Shown here: positions 1 to 8,476 of the stretch, one piece after another
Position numbering within the stretch: the stretch's first letter is position 1
Layout of the letters: each line of letters starts with the position of its first letter
Assembly: GCA_035315685.1 (NCBI GenBank)
Contig: DATFXR010000250.1
Coordinates: forward strand, 1 to 14,725
DNA: 14,725 nucleotides
Origin: QHWK01 sp035315685
Lineage (GTDB): Bacteria; Acidobacteriota; Vicinamibacteria; Vicinamibacterales; CAVVIG01
Direction: 5' to 3'
Notes under the pieces: model-generated
Told to the model about the DNA's origin: nothing
The model's database searches: none
The model's input: only the letters and a program-made list of their open reading frames with translations
Translations under genes and position numbers: made by a program

Positions 1-1182
1 GTGCAATCGCGATCGCTCGCAATCGCTCAGATCGCCGTACACGATGCGCTCAATACGATCGAGCGGCGGTATCGTCCGTACGTGCGTGCCGGAGATGTCG
101 ACGCGTCTGCGTCGCCGCAAGCCGCGGTCGCTGCGGCGGCACACGACGCGCTCGTCGGCGTGATTCCAGTCGGGGCATTGCCGTTCGTCGGGTTCGGCAC
201 CGTGACGCAGCAGGCGGCGGCCGTCGCGTTCGTCGACGCGGCGTATGCGGCCGATCTGGTGACGATCCCCGATGGGGCGGCGAAGATGCACGGCATCGCC
301 ATCGGTCAGGCGGCGGCGCGTGCGATCCTCGCGCTGCGCAGCGGTGATGGCGCGACCAGGTTCGTGGGCTACACGCCGGGGACGGCGCCCGGCGACTGGC
401 AGCCGACGTCGAATCCCGTGCCGTTCGATCCGCCGGCGGCGGGCGAGCGGCTGCCGGCAGTCCTGCCCGGATGGGGCCGGGTAACGCCCTTCGTGCTGCG
501 ATCGAGCCGGCAATTCGAGCCGGACGGCCCGCCGGCGCTCGGAAGCAAACGCTACGCGCGCGACTACGACGAGGTGAAATCGATTGGCGACAAGTTCAGC
601 GCGACGCGAACCGCCGAGCAGACCACGATTGCTCGCTTCTGGTACGAAGCGTCGCCGGCCGGCTGGAGCCGCATCGGACGCGTGGCCGCAGAGAACCGCG
701 GCCTCGATCTCTGGGAGCGCGCACGATTGCTCGCGCTGATCAACGTGGCGATGGCAGACGGCTTCATCGCCGGAATGGCGACGAAATACCAGTTCAACTT
801 CTGGCGTCCGGTGACGGCGATTCGCGACGGCGACACGGATGGCAATGAAGAGACGGTCGCGGATCCGACCTGGATCTCGCTCCTCAACACGCCGGCGATT
901 CCCGATTACACGTCGACGCACAGCGTGCTTGGCGGCGCCGCCTCCGCGGTGCTCCGCCGATTCTTCGACGATGACGAGGTGCCATTCACGACGACCAGCG
1001 GTGTACCGTTTGCGGGGATCACACGGTCGTTCGGATCCTTCTCCGAGGCGGCGCGCGAAAACGGCAATTCACGGATTTACGCCGGAATCCACTTCCGATC
1101 GGCGGTCGAGGACGGCATCAAACGGGGCGAGAAGATCGGCCGCTTCGTCTTCGCACACGCACTTCGTCCGACTGGCGATTGA
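1..1182 (+). CDS. Vanadium-dependent haloperoxidase / PAP2-type protein, 5' end missing
   Basis: The reading frame is open from the first base to a TGA at 1180-1182 (393 residues visible). Residues 1-30 (LAIAQIAVHDALNTI) match the first helix of bacterial vanadium haloperoxidases. That helix normally follows a signal peptide and linker, so the true start should lie upstream and the GTG at base 1 is probably internal. Vanadate/phosphate-pocket motifs are visible: K262 followed six residues later by R269-P270; YTSTHS with H307 in the place of PSGH; and SRIYAGIH with S357, R358 and H364. In this family the C-terminal helical bundle binds vanadate and the last His attacks it; related PAP2 enzymes remove phosphate. 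Two positions differ from the textbook pocket: the Gly of PSGH is Thr306, and the usual acidic residue four after the last His is Ala368. Peroxidase activity is therefore uncertain. The protein is probably exported, but the deciding N-terminus is outside the window. Confidence 0.88.
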   Translation: MQSRSLAIAQIAVHDALNTIERRYRPYVRAGDVDASASPQAAVAAAAHDALVGVIPVGALPFVGFGTVTQQAAAVAFVDAAYAADLVTIPDGAAKMHGIAIGQAAARAILALRSGDGATRFVGYTPGTAPGDWQPTSNPVPFDPPAAGERLPAVLPGWGRVTPFVLRSSRQFEPDGPPALGSKRYARDYDEVKSIGDKFSATRTAEQTTIARFWYEASPAGWSRIGRVAAENRGLDLWERARLLALINVAMADGFIAGMATKYQFNFWRPVTAIRDGDTDGNEETVADPTWISLLNTPAIPDYTSTHSVLGGAASAVLRRFFDDDEVPFTTTSGVPFAGITRSFGSFSEAARENGNSRIYAGIHFRSAVEDGIKRGEKIGRFVFAHALRPTGD

Positions 1183-1391
1183 CGATGAATTGCCGGAGGT
1201 CTTGTCAGCCACGAGCCGGCGGCGTTTCGCCGCGAGGTCGGAGCCAGTGGCGAGGCCCTCGATGCCAAGAGCCGCCGTAATCGTCGCCTGCGTTTGCGCC
1301 GCGCGAAACGGGTGAACCTGCTTCACGCAGCCACGATGCCCTTGTCGTCATCGCGAGCGTCCACACCTCTCTGCCGTTCGTTTCGTGGCGG

Positions 1392-3560
1392 CTATTTCGG
1401 ACGTGGACCACCTGACGACGGCGGCGCCGCCGCGGCGCGCGTCGCCGCCGCGAACGCTTCCGCCAGGCCGTGCATCTGCCAGAAATCGACCTGAAACTCG
1501 TTGTCGATGAACGCAAGGCGCTGATTGTCGGGATGGACGGCGATGTCCGGGAAGCTGGTCGCCGACACGCCCAGCGCCACCGGACTCGGCGGGCCCTGGA
1601 GCGGCATCCTGAAGAACTCGGATGCCAGGGTCTCGCTCTCGCCCTTGGCGTAGACGAGCGACGCCCCATCAGGTGAAAAGGCGATCGAGGTGATGCGATC
1701 CCCGGGCCGCAAACTGATGACGATCCGAGCCGGACCGCCATCGGTTGGCTGCACTTTGATCACCGGACCAGACGCGGCGCGATCGACCAGTGCCAGCTGC
1801 GATCCGTCGCGTGACAGGTCGAACCCTTCGATCGTTCTGGAAATAACGCTCCGCTCCTTCGCCGCAAGGTTCAAACGGACGACCGTCTTCGTGGTACCTG
1901 CGCCTACACCTTCCTGATAGTAGAGATGACGGGCGTCGGGGGTCATACGGGGGTAGCTGATCGGCACTTCCGCTTTCGTCAGCACATGAGCCGCGCCGGT
2001 CGCGACATCGATGCGATCCACCTGAAAGATCCCGGCGCCGAAGGTCGCGCTTTCGACCTGGCGCGCCACGATCAAGGACGCGCCGTCGGCGGTCCACGCG
2101 GACCCTCTCCGCTCTTCGCCGTGCCACTGAAGCAGCAGACGGTCGGTGCCCGTGGCCAGCTCCCGAATCATCAACCGACTCTGAGCGTCGTCGCCCATGA
2201 ACGGTGGATGGACGAAAAACGCCACTTGATCACCGGCGGGCGACCAGCTCGGGCTGATTGTCCACTCAGCATGCGAGGAGATGACCGTCCGGAGCGGCGG
2301 CTGCTGCCGCAAGTCAGCGACATAGGCGTGCAGGAGCCGGCCATCGACCGCGTATGTCAGTGACCCGCCTGCGGTGAATCCGAGCGCCTGGTTCCGACCG
2401 ACGCCTCGAAACAGCGTCACGACGCTACCGCGTGCTTTGCCCTGTTCGACATGGATGCCGAACATGCTTCTGACCCCATTGCGCTCGCTCACGAACGCAA
2501 TGCCTTTCCCGTCGGGCAGCCATCCAACGAGCTCCGCCGGCTCGTCGCCGGTCGGGAGGCGTTCCCGACCGGTGGCGTCGACACGCATCGTGTAGATTTC
2601 GCCGTCGCGGCGAAATCGCCCGGAGCCGCCGTTCGGCGACCGTGTGACGGCGAAGGCGACGTATGCGCCGTCCGGAGACAAGCGTATGCCTCGGAGGAAC
2701 GCGCCAGGAGACTCGAGTCCGGCGAGCGCAGCATCGAATACGCGAAACTTGCGGCCGACGATGTCGAACATCGCGAAGCTCGGTAACGCGCGTCGAACGT
2801 CGACAGTCGGTTGCAACTTGACCATCAGCCCGGCGATGTAGCGATCGTCGCGCGACCAGTCCAGCGGGAGGAACCCCTCATAATCGGCCTCGGGTTTGAA
2901 CACCCGCAGGTCCGAGCCGTCCACGTTCATCACACGGAAATCGGATGCGCCGTTGACTCTCGCTGGATACGCCACGCGTTTGCTGTCGGGAGAGATGACG
3001 ACCTGGGAGTTATATCCCCGCTGCCGATCGGGATCGTACGGCAGCGGTTTGACGACGGCGGTGGTCAGATCGAGTACGCCGAGTACAGAGTCTTTCGATG
3101 CGACGACCACGCGGCCGTCGGCCGAGGCGTTCGGGCTGTAGAAATATCCGGCTGTCGCCAGCTTCGAAGAGGTAATGCCTGAGGCGCGGCCCGGTGTGGC
3201 GACGCGGAGCGCCGCCAGCCGTGCCTTGGCCTGCGACAGGGTTGCGCCTTGATCGGCAAACTGATCGACGATGCGCTCGTAGACTTTCTGCGCCTCGCGG
3301 TTGCCGAGCTTTTCGTGGCACCGGCCGAGACTGAAAAGCGCTTGCGCGGCCACCGGCCGCGGCGTCTGATGATCCGCCGCGATCCGCTCGTACAGCTTGA
3401 TGGCGCCGGCGAGATCCCCTTCGACCTGTTCCTTGTGCAGCGCCTCGCGCAGCCGAACATCCGGCTCCGCCTCGCGCTGCGCGCGCGCCGCCGCGCCGGC
3501 AATCGCGATCCCTCCGATGACCAGAACAAGGACCCACAGCCTGTGTGACTTCATTTCCAT
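1392..3560 (-). CDS. Exported TPR and PD40 beta-propeller protein
   Basis: This is a 722-residue protein. The start at 3560 is favoured over the Met codon two codons later because GGAGG lies nine bases upstream of it. Residues 1-28 form a signal peptide (basic MEMKSHR, hydrophobic core, cleavage near ARA-Q). Residues about 33-115 are TPR-like helices (AGAIKLYERIA, ALFSLGRCHEKLG). The rest is a TolB/WD40-like PD40 propeller with repeated xxSPDGxxxAF strands: VISPDSKRVAY near 188, then LSPDGAYVAF, SWSPAGDQVAF, AFSPDGASLVY and HPDNQRLAFID at the end. The last 30 residues are Ala/Pro-rich. Such TPR-PD40 proteins are common in Acidobacteriota; they lack catalytic residues and are thought to bind partners or ligands in the periplasm. 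The gene is the last of the minus-strand block, 85 bases after the OmpR-type regulator, with no clear terminator between, so it may be co-transcribed. No specific substrate can be named. Confidence 0.87.
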   Translation of the reverse strand: MEMKSHRLWVLVLVIGGIAIAGAAARAQREAEPDVRLREALHKEQVEGDLAGAIKLYERIAADHQTPRPVAAQALFSLGRCHEKLGNREAQKVYERIVDQFADQGATLSQAKARLAALRVATPGRASGITSSKLATAGYFYSPNASADGRVVVASKDSVLGVLDLTTAVVKPLPYDPDRQRGYNSQVVISPDSKRVAYPARVNGASDFRVMNVDGSDLRVFKPEADYEGFLPLDWSRDDRYIAGLMVKLQPTVDVRRALPSFAMFDIVGRKFRVFDAALAGLESPGAFLRGIRLSPDGAYVAFAVTRSPNGGSGRFRRDGEIYTMRVDATGRERLPTGDEPAELVGWLPDGKGIAFVSERNGVRSMFGIHVEQGKARGSVVTLFRGVGRNQALGFTAGGSLTYAVDGRLLHAYVADLRQQPPLRTVISSHAEWTISPSWSPAGDQVAFFVHPPFMGDDAQSRLMIRELATGTDRLLLQWHGEERRGSAWTADGASLIVARQVESATFGAGIFQVDRIDVATGAAHVLTKAEVPISYPRMTPDARHLYYQEGVGAGTTKTVVRLNLAAKERSVISRTIEGFDLSRDGSQLALVDRAASGPVIKVQPTDGGPARIVISLRPGDRITSIAFSPDGASLVYAKGESETLASEFFRMPLQGPPSPVALGVSATSFPDIAVHPDNQRLAFIDNEFQVDFWQMHGLAEAFAAATRAAAAPPSSGGPRPK

Positions 3561-3645
3561 GTCTGACCGCCTCCATCGCGGGCGACATCAGGCTATCGAT
3601 CGACTGTTAGCGTAAGTCTCGCACCTCGTCATGATTTCGTCAGGA

Positions 3646-4323
3646 TCAGCCATCGAATCGGTAACCAAGCCCGCGCACGCTCACCAGGTATGTGGGCGCC
3701 GCCGGATCCTTTTCGATCTTCCGCCGCAAGCTGACGATGTGGTTGTCGACGACCCGGTCGGTGAGAAACGTGCCCGCGCCCCACGCCTCGTTGAGCAGCT
3801 GATCGCGGCTGAGCACCCGACCACGGTTGCGGACGAAGGCCGACAGCAGTTTGAATTCGGTCGACGTGACGTCGACGGCAGTTCCGCACCGCCGCAGCTC
3901 GCCGCGGCGTGCGTCCACTTCCACATCTCCGAAGCAGTAGATCTCCGCAGACTCCGGCGTCGCACGGCCACGGAGCGCCGCGCGGATTCGCGCGCGCAGC
4001 TCTTTCGGACTGAACGGCTTCGTGACGTAATCGTTGGCGCCGAGATCGAGGCCGAGCACCTTTTCCGCCTCCTGCGCTTTTGCCGTCAGCAGGATGATCG
4101 GCGTGGTCACACCGGCGCGGCGCAGCTCGCGACACACGTCGAAGCCGTCCTTTCCGGGCAGCATCACGTCCAGCAGCATCAGGTCGAATCCGCCCTCGCG
4201 CCCGCGCCGCACTGCAGCGACGCCGTCCGAGATCAGCTCGACCTCGTAGCCTTCGAGCTGCAGATCGTCCTGGAGTCCGAGGGCGATGCCCGGCTCGTCC
4301 TCGACGATGACGATTCTGGTCAT
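3646..4323 (-). CDS. OmpR/PhoB-family response regulator
   Basis: This is a 225-residue two-domain regulator. The receiver (1-118) has the acidic pair E8/D9, phosphoacceptor D52 in LLDVMLPG, T80 and K102 (YVTKPFSP). The C-terminal winged helix (about 128-225) carries the OmpR signatures TSTEFKLL, LSRDQLLNEAWG, the recognition helix VVDNHIVSLRRKIE and the terminal wing GLGYRFDG. It should bind DNA when phosphorylated by the kinase encoded just before it. Its ATG overlaps the kinase stop in an ATGA junction, and GGAGG lies seven bases upstream inside the kinase gene, so the two are translationally coupled. The receiver is strikingly similar to that of the receiver-PP2C protein at 6357-7469, including an identical VEDEPGIALGL stretch and the same numbering of active-site residues. 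The target genes are not visible. Confidence 0.95.
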   Translation of the reverse strand: MTRIVIVEDEPGIALGLQDDLQLEGYEVELISDGVAAVRRGREGGFDLMLLDVMLPGKDGFDVCRELRRAGVTTPIILLTAKAQEAEKVLGLDLGANDYVTKPFSPKELRARIRAALRGRATPESAEIYCFGDVEVDARRGELRRCGTAVDVTSTEFKLLSAFVRNRGRVLSRDQLLNEAWGAGTFLTDRVVDNHIVSLRRKIEKDPAAPTYLVSVRGLGYRFDG

Positions 4324-6302
4324 GCGACGGCCTCCGCCGCTGCGTCGATCAGCGGCAGGCGGATTGTGAACGTGCTGCCGACGCCGACCTCGCTGACGAG
4401 GCCGATGTCACCATCGTGCGCCTTGACGACTTCTTTCACCATCGCCAGTCCGATCCCCGTGCCCTGGATGCAGGCCTGCTTGGCAGCCTCGCCGCGCACG
4501 AACTTGTCGAAGATGCGCGGCTGCTCGGCCGGCGCGATGCCCATGCCGCGATCCCGCACGGCGAGCACGGCGGCGCCGGAGTCACGCGCTGTTTCGATCC
4601 AGACCGTGCGGCAGAGCGGGGAGTACTTCACGGCGTTGTCGATGAGATTCCGGACGACCCGGGACATCGCCTCGCGATCGGCAAGGACCGCCAGCGTGCC
4701 CGGCGGCGATGCTACGATCAATTCGAACCCGTTGGTCGCCGCGTCGCGTTGAACGTCGTGAGCCACACCGCGCACGAGTTCGGCGAAGTCGATCGGCTCG
4801 CGCGCGTACTCCCGGCGGTTCGCCTCCATGCGACCGAAGTCCAGCAGGGTTTCCACCAGCCGCTGCAGCCGCACGGTTTCCTTCTGCAGGACCTCGAAGT
4901 AGGTCTGCCGCCGGCCTTCATCGCGAATCCGCCGCTCGGCGAGCAACTCGGTGAGCTGTACGAGCGTGGTCAGCGGGCTGCGGAACTCGTGCGAGACCGC
5001 GGAGACGAAATCGGACTGCAGGCGCGACGTGCGCCACTCCAGAATGACGCCCCGCGCCATCGTGTAGCAGGCGGCGCCGACGATCAGGACGACGACGGCG
5101 AGACCGACAGCCAGATAACGCGCTTGCCACGCCGTCGCCGGGTTGGCTGATAGCGGCGCCGAAACCCAGATCTGCCACGGCAGGCCGCCGACGTTCAGCG
5201 GCCGCGTAGTGCGCGTGTCGGTCGCGGGCACTGATTCGCCGAAAATCGAGGCTCCGTGCTCGTCGAGCAGGCCGACCGTGAATCGGTCGGCTGAAAACTG
5301 CGTTGAGAGGGCACCGAGTACGAGTTGTTGCGCTCGTTCAGGCGTGAACACCTGGGCGTCGAGGCGCTCTGCCGCGATGTTGCCGATGACGAGCACGGTC
5401 ATGCCTTCAAGTTGGTACACCCATTCGCGGCCGTGGCGATCGCCCGTGTTCGTCGTCGCCTGCCAGTCGTCCCACAGCCGGTAGACCGCTTCTGTGATCG
5501 CCAGCCGCTCCGGCGATGGCGCGGCACGTTCAGTTCCACCGGCTATCTCACGAAGCACCGAGTCGTAATAGATGTACGAGGCCCTCCGCATCTGCCATGA
5601 TCCCGATCGCAGCGCGCCCCGCACCCGGTCGGCTTCAGCGGCGAGCGCGTCGGAACGTTTCGCTGCCGCGAACAGCCGACAGCGCTCGACGCCAGCCAGC
5701 AACGCGTACGGTACCTCGAGCCGCGGATTGATTTCGGAAGCGGCAGCGAGCGTTTCGTAAGTGGCGAGGGCACCGGCCTGTTGGCCCATACGGACCTGGA
5801 CGCGCGCGAGGCGGAGCAGTGCCTCGGCGCGCGTGATGCCATCCGAGTTGCCGGCGATCGCCCGGAGCGCGATCAGCAGCCGGGCATCATCTTTTTCCTG
5901 AAACTCGAGCCGGTCAGCGTCGACGAACTCGCGCTCGGACGGCAAACCCGCTGGCCGCACGGCCGGATAGTAGAGAAGAGCGTGCGGCGGGTCGGTCTGG
6001 ACCGTCGTCCGATCGAAGCGGACGCGAACTGTCCCTCCAGCGCCGTGATCCGCGTTCGCCGCCGGCTCACTCGAGCGGCCCTGGCGTAATGCGACCTCAG
6101 TGAATGTTCGCAGGACGCTCGCGACGACCGCGTCCGCCATCTGCTCGAGCCGTTCCCGCTGGCGCTGCTGGTCCAGGGCGCGCTCCTGCGAGATGACTCT
6201 CCAACCGAGCCAGCCCAGGGCGAACGCGACGAGGAGCGTCAGGCCCGTAGAGAGGGCGATGACGGCGCGAATGCGTTGAGCGTGCGAACGAGGGGCACTC
6301 AT
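4320..6302 (-). CDS. Membrane sensor histidine kinase with TPR-like sensor region
   Basis: This is a 660-residue kinase. The start is supported by AGGGAGG eight bases upstream. Membrane segments lie at about 13-37 and 396-416, enclosing a large extracytoplasmic region of about 355 residues. That region contains a TPR-like helix pair near 158-190 (ALLRLARVQVRMGQQAGALATY) and no recognisable PAS or Cache signature. The kinase core follows directly, with no clear HAMP: H-box SHEFRSPLT with H438, N-box NLIDNAVKYS (N552, N556), G1 box DRGMG (D584) and G2 box GTGIGLA (614-620). It is a complete HisKA/HATPase_c kinase that should autophosphorylate on H438 and pass phosphate to a receiver. It lies between two regulators with near-identical receivers: 54 bases after the receiver-PP2C gene and overlapping the OmpR regulator by four bases. 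The ligand is unknown; the TPR-like element suggests sensing through a protein or peptide partner. Confidence 0.94.
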   Translation of the reverse strand: MSAPRSHAQRIRAVIALSTGLTLLVAFALGWLGWRVISQERALDQQRQRERLEQMADAVVASVLRTFTEVALRQGRSSEPAANADHGAGGTVRVRFDRTTVQTDPPHALLYYPAVRPAGLPSEREFVDADRLEFQEKDDARLLIALRAIAGNSDGITRAEALLRLARVQVRMGQQAGALATYETLAAASEINPRLEVPYALLAGVERCRLFAAAKRSDALAAEADRVRGALRSGSWQMRRASYIYYDSVLREIAGGTERAAPSPERLAITEAVYRLWDDWQATTNTGDRHGREWVYQLEGMTVLVIGNIAAERLDAQVFTPERAQQLVLGALSTQFSADRFTVGLLDEHGASIFGESVPATDTRTTRPLNVGGLPWQIWVSAPLSANPATAWQARYLAVGLAVVVLIVGAACYTMARGVILEWRTSRLQSDFVSAVSHEFRSPLTTLVQLTELLAERRIRDEGRRQTYFEVLQKETVRLQRLVETLLDFGRMEANRREYAREPIDFAELVRGVAHDVQRDAATNGFELIVASPPGTLAVLADREAMSRVVRNLIDNAVKYSPLCRTVWIETARDSGAAVLAVRDRGMGIAPAEQPRIFDKFVRGEAAKQACIQGTGIGLAMVKEVVKAHDGDIGLVSEVGVGSTFTIRLPLIDAAAEAVA

Positions 6303-6356
6303 GCCGAATGCCTCCCTAGCATCGATCAGGCGTGGCCTGAGTGTATCCGCGTTCGG

Positions 6357-7469
6357 TCAGGATTCGGTCAGGACGCGGGCACTCAGAACCGTTATGTCGT
6401 CGGCAGGTGTGCCGGCCGCGAACGCGACCGCATCGTCGACGATGTGATGGCACAGCTCAGCCGCGGTCGCCCCTCTCCGGGCGTCGATGAGCACTTCCAC
6501 TCGCTGATCGCCAAATTCCTGCCCGTTCTCATTGGACGCTTCCGGAATACCGTCGCTCGTGACAACAAGGGTGGCGCCATCGAACAGGTCGAGCGTAACT
6601 TCCTCCGGCTGGATGACCGCGAACATGCCGACCGGCGGCGTCAGCGCATTCAAGCGGACGATGCGACCGGCCCGTGTCAGGAATGGCGGGTAGTGGCCGG
6701 CATTGGCATACGTCAGCCGGCGGGTCGGCGGATCGAAGATGGCGAAGAAGACCGTCACGTAACGGCTGCACGCGGATTCCTCGAAGATCGCGCGGTTGGC
6801 GCGCTCCAGGACCTCCCCGCAGGTGAGCGCGTCGAGCGCCGCTGCCCGAATCGTCGCGTGGATCGAGGCGCCCAGAAGCGCGGCCGGCATTCCCTTGCCG
6901 GCAACATCGGCGACGAGAAACGCGAAGCGCCCCGACGGCAGGAGCACGAAATCGAAGTAGTCGCCGCTGACCGGCGTGGCGGGGCGAGAGACACATGCGT
7001 ACTCCAGCGCCTCCACGTCAGGATGGCCCGCGGGCAGCAGCGTCTGCTGGACGTCGCGCGCTCGGCGAAGTTCGTCGTCCAGACGATGTTCCGCGCGCCG
7101 GCTCCAGGCCGAGTAACGAAGCAGGCCGCGAGCCCTAGCGGCCAGCTCGCGGGGCGAGAACGGCTTGGTCACGTAGTCGTTGGCGCCGGCGTCGAGTCCG
7201 CCGATGCGATCTTCTTCGAGCGTGCGCGCGGTCAAGAGAATGACCGGCGTCTTTTCGTCGACGCGCCGGAACTCACGGCAGAGCTCCAACCCCGTTTTGC
7301 CCGGAAGCATCACGTCGAGAACGATCAGGTCGTACGCCCGCGGCCGCATGCGTGCGGCCGCTGTCAGGCCATCGGTGATCACCTCGACCTCGTAGCCTTC
7401 GAGACGAAGCGTATCTTCGAGACCGAGCGCAATCCCGGGCTCGTCTTCCACTACCAGTACTTTGGGCAT
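6357..7469 (-). CDS. Response regulator with PP2C (SpoIIE/RsbU-type) phosphatase output
   Basis: This is a 370-residue protein. The receiver (1-118) has E8/D9, phosphoacceptor D52 in VLDVMLPG, T80 and K102 (YVTKPFSP). A short coiled linker (about 119-150, DELRRARDVQQTLLP) leads to a PP2C-like serine phosphatase typical of RsbU/SpoIIE: SGDYFDF (D170, D173), VADVAGKG (D188), NAGHYPP, TSDGIPEA (D306) and a terminal PADDITVL (D357, D358). The metal-binding Asp residues are all present, so it is probably active. Family members dephosphorylate an STAS-domain anti-anti-sigma protein and so release a sigma factor, or act in similar partner switching. No STAS or anti-sigma kinase gene is in this window, so the substrate must be elsewhere. 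It precedes the kinase gene by 54 bases and was probably the first gene of this operon. No strong ribosome-binding site is seen before its ATG. Confidence 0.94.
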   Translation of the reverse strand: MPKVLVVEDEPGIALGLEDTLRLEGYEVEVITDGLTAAARMRPRAYDLIVLDVMLPGKTGLELCREFRRVDEKTPVILLTARTLEEDRIGGLDAGANDYVTKPFSPRELAARARGLLRYSAWSRRAEHRLDDELRRARDVQQTLLPAGHPDVEALEYACVSRPATPVSGDYFDFVLLPSGRFAFLVADVAGKGMPAALLGASIHATIRAAALDALTCGEVLERANRAIFEESACSRYVTVFFAIFDPPTRRLTYANAGHYPPFLTRAGRIVRLNALTPPVGMFAVIQPEEVTLDLFDGATLVVTSDGIPEASNENGQEFGDQRVEVLIDARRGATAAELCHHIVDDAVAFAAGTPADDITVLSARVLTES

Positions 7470-7526
7470 GCCGATCTCGTTCCGGAACCTTACCGCGACG
7501 CGAGTACGGTCCGCATCCCGGTCCGG

Positions 7527-7826
7527 TCAGCATTTGGTCGCGAAAGACGGATCCGGATTGTCGAGGGCTCCGAGGGTGCACTCCCGGCCCAGCGGGTCGG
7601 TGGCGGCTTCGTCGCCGACTTCTTCGTCGATCTCGACCGAATGATCCGGCCGGGGCGTACGGCTGGCGAGCTGTGGGAGCCGGCGCTTCGAGAGATTGAA
7701 ACGCACGTGCACGGCGAGGGGCTGCGACTCGGCGCGGACCGGCTGAAAGCGAGGGTCGATCGGCGGACGGGTATCGGTCTGGGCGCGTACCGACGATGAC
7801 GCGGTGGCGACTGCGAAGACGATCAG
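7527..7826 (-). CDS. Possible small exported protein starting at a CTG overlapping the regulator stop
   Basis: This covers most of the 353 bases between the NarL-type regulator and the receiver-PP2C gene. An open frame of 99 codons runs from a CTG at 7826 to a TGA at 7527-7529. The CTG shares bases with the regulator stop (CTGA). By hand count about four fifths of its codons end in G or C, as in the real genes here. The N-terminus is hydrophobic (LIVFAVATASSSVRA, then QT) and resembles a short signal peptide with cleavage after VRA; the rest is hydrophilic with Pro, Arg, Asp and Glu. No ATG, GTG or TTG lies in frame close by, and there is no ribosome-binding site or basic n-region. Either it is translated by coupling from CTG, or it has lost its proper start. 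No family is recognised. Confidence 0.35.
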   Translation of the reverse strand: MIVFAVATASSSVRAQTDTRPPIDPRFQPVRAESQPLAVHVRFNLSKRRLPQLASRTPRPDHSVEIDEEVGDEAATDPLGRECTLGALDNPDPSFATKC

Positions 7827-8476
7827 CGAACGAGTCGGTTGCGGAGCGCCTTGGCCACCGCTTCCGACATCGAATGCACCTGCAGCTTCGCGTAGATGTT
7901 CTTCATGTGAAAGGCGACGGTATTCACGCTGCAGCGCAGGGTAGCCGCAGCGGTCTTGTAGCTGTGGCCATCGCTCAGCAGCTGGAGCAGGCGGATTTCG
8001 TGCGGCGTCAGGTTGTAGTCGGCGGTGTTCGGCGGACGAATATCCCTGAACAGCGCAATCACCCGGCTCGCGACTTCGGGCGACATCGGCGCGCCGCCGT
8101 TCATCACGTCCTGAAGGTACTGGAGCAGGTTCCCTGGCGGTGTCTTCTTGAGCAAGTACCCGGACGCGCCTGCGCACAGCGCGTCAAAAATCCGGTCGTC
8201 ATCGTCGTACACCGTGAGGGCGACGAGCCGCATGCTGGCGTGACGCGCCTTCAGGACGCGCATGCCCTCGATGCCCGACATGCCGGGAAGCCCGATATCG
8301 ATCAACGCGACGTCCGAGTCGCCCAGTGCGGCGGCCGGCAGCGCGTCCTCCATGCTCCTGAAGATGCCTGCGCACGCAAAACCCGGCGTGCTGTCGATCA
8401 GGAATCTGAGCCCTTCGCGGATGTGCGCGAGGTCCTCAATGATGACGACTCTGATGGGTGGGGCCGGCGTGCTCAT
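7823..8476 (-). CDS. NarL/LuxR-family response regulator
   Basis: This is a 217-residue regulator. The receiver (about 8-125) carries E14/D15, phosphoacceptor D60 in ALIDIGLPG, T88 (VALTVYDDDD) and K110 (GYLLKK). The C-terminal LuxR-type helix-turn-helix (about 155-215) reads LTPHEIRLLQLLSDG, then YKTAAATLRCSVNTVAFHMKNI. This is the usual four-helix GerE layout, although the first motif has PHE in place of the common PRE. It lies 69 bases downstream of the propeller kinase. That kinase has a HisKA_3-type domain, the class that normally partners NarL regulators, so the two form a cognate pair. There is no clear ribosome-binding site before the ATG; a 14-codon open frame (8517-8473) ends at an ATGA overlap with it and could couple translation. 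Target genes are unknown; the divergent phosphodiesterase gene is a positional candidate only. Confidence 0.94.
   Translation of the reverse strand: MSTPAPPIRVVIIEDLAHIREGLRFLIDSTPGFACAGIFRSMEDALPAAALGDSDVALIDIGLPGMSGIEGMRVLKARHASMRLVALTVYDDDDRIFDALCAGASGYLLKKTPPGNLLQYLQDVMNGGAPMSPEVASRVIALFRDIRPPNTADYNLTPHEIRLLQLLSDGHSYKTAAATLRCSVNTVAFHMKNIYAKLQVHSMSEAVAKALRNRLVR

Noticed and set aside
1219..1233. Six-bp hairpin GCGGCG-TTT-CGCCGC after the haloperoxidase gene
   Set aside because: It is short, without a T-run, and such stems are frequent by chance in GC-rich DNA; not called as a terminator.
1069..1326. 85-codon minus-strand frame downstream of the TPR/PD40 gene
   Set aside because: About 40% overlaps the haloperoxidase gene antisense, it has no ribosome-binding site and no family; possible remnant at most.
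1997..2002. Scattered TTGAAC- and TAATCT-like hexamers as promoters across the window, including before the phosphodiesterase gene
   Set aside because: None had a partner hexamer at 16-18 bases; single hexamers are uninformative.
3631..4752. 373-codon plus-strand open frame opposite the OmpR regulator and kinase
   Set aside because: It is antisense to a clear receiver/winged-helix gene and crosses the kinase-regulator junction; it has no recognisable family.
6276..7799. 507-codon plus-strand open frame opposite the receiver-PP2C gene
   Set aside because: It is an antisense shadow with low-complexity Arg/Gly-rich translation and no motif; the minus strand carries intact catalytic motifs.
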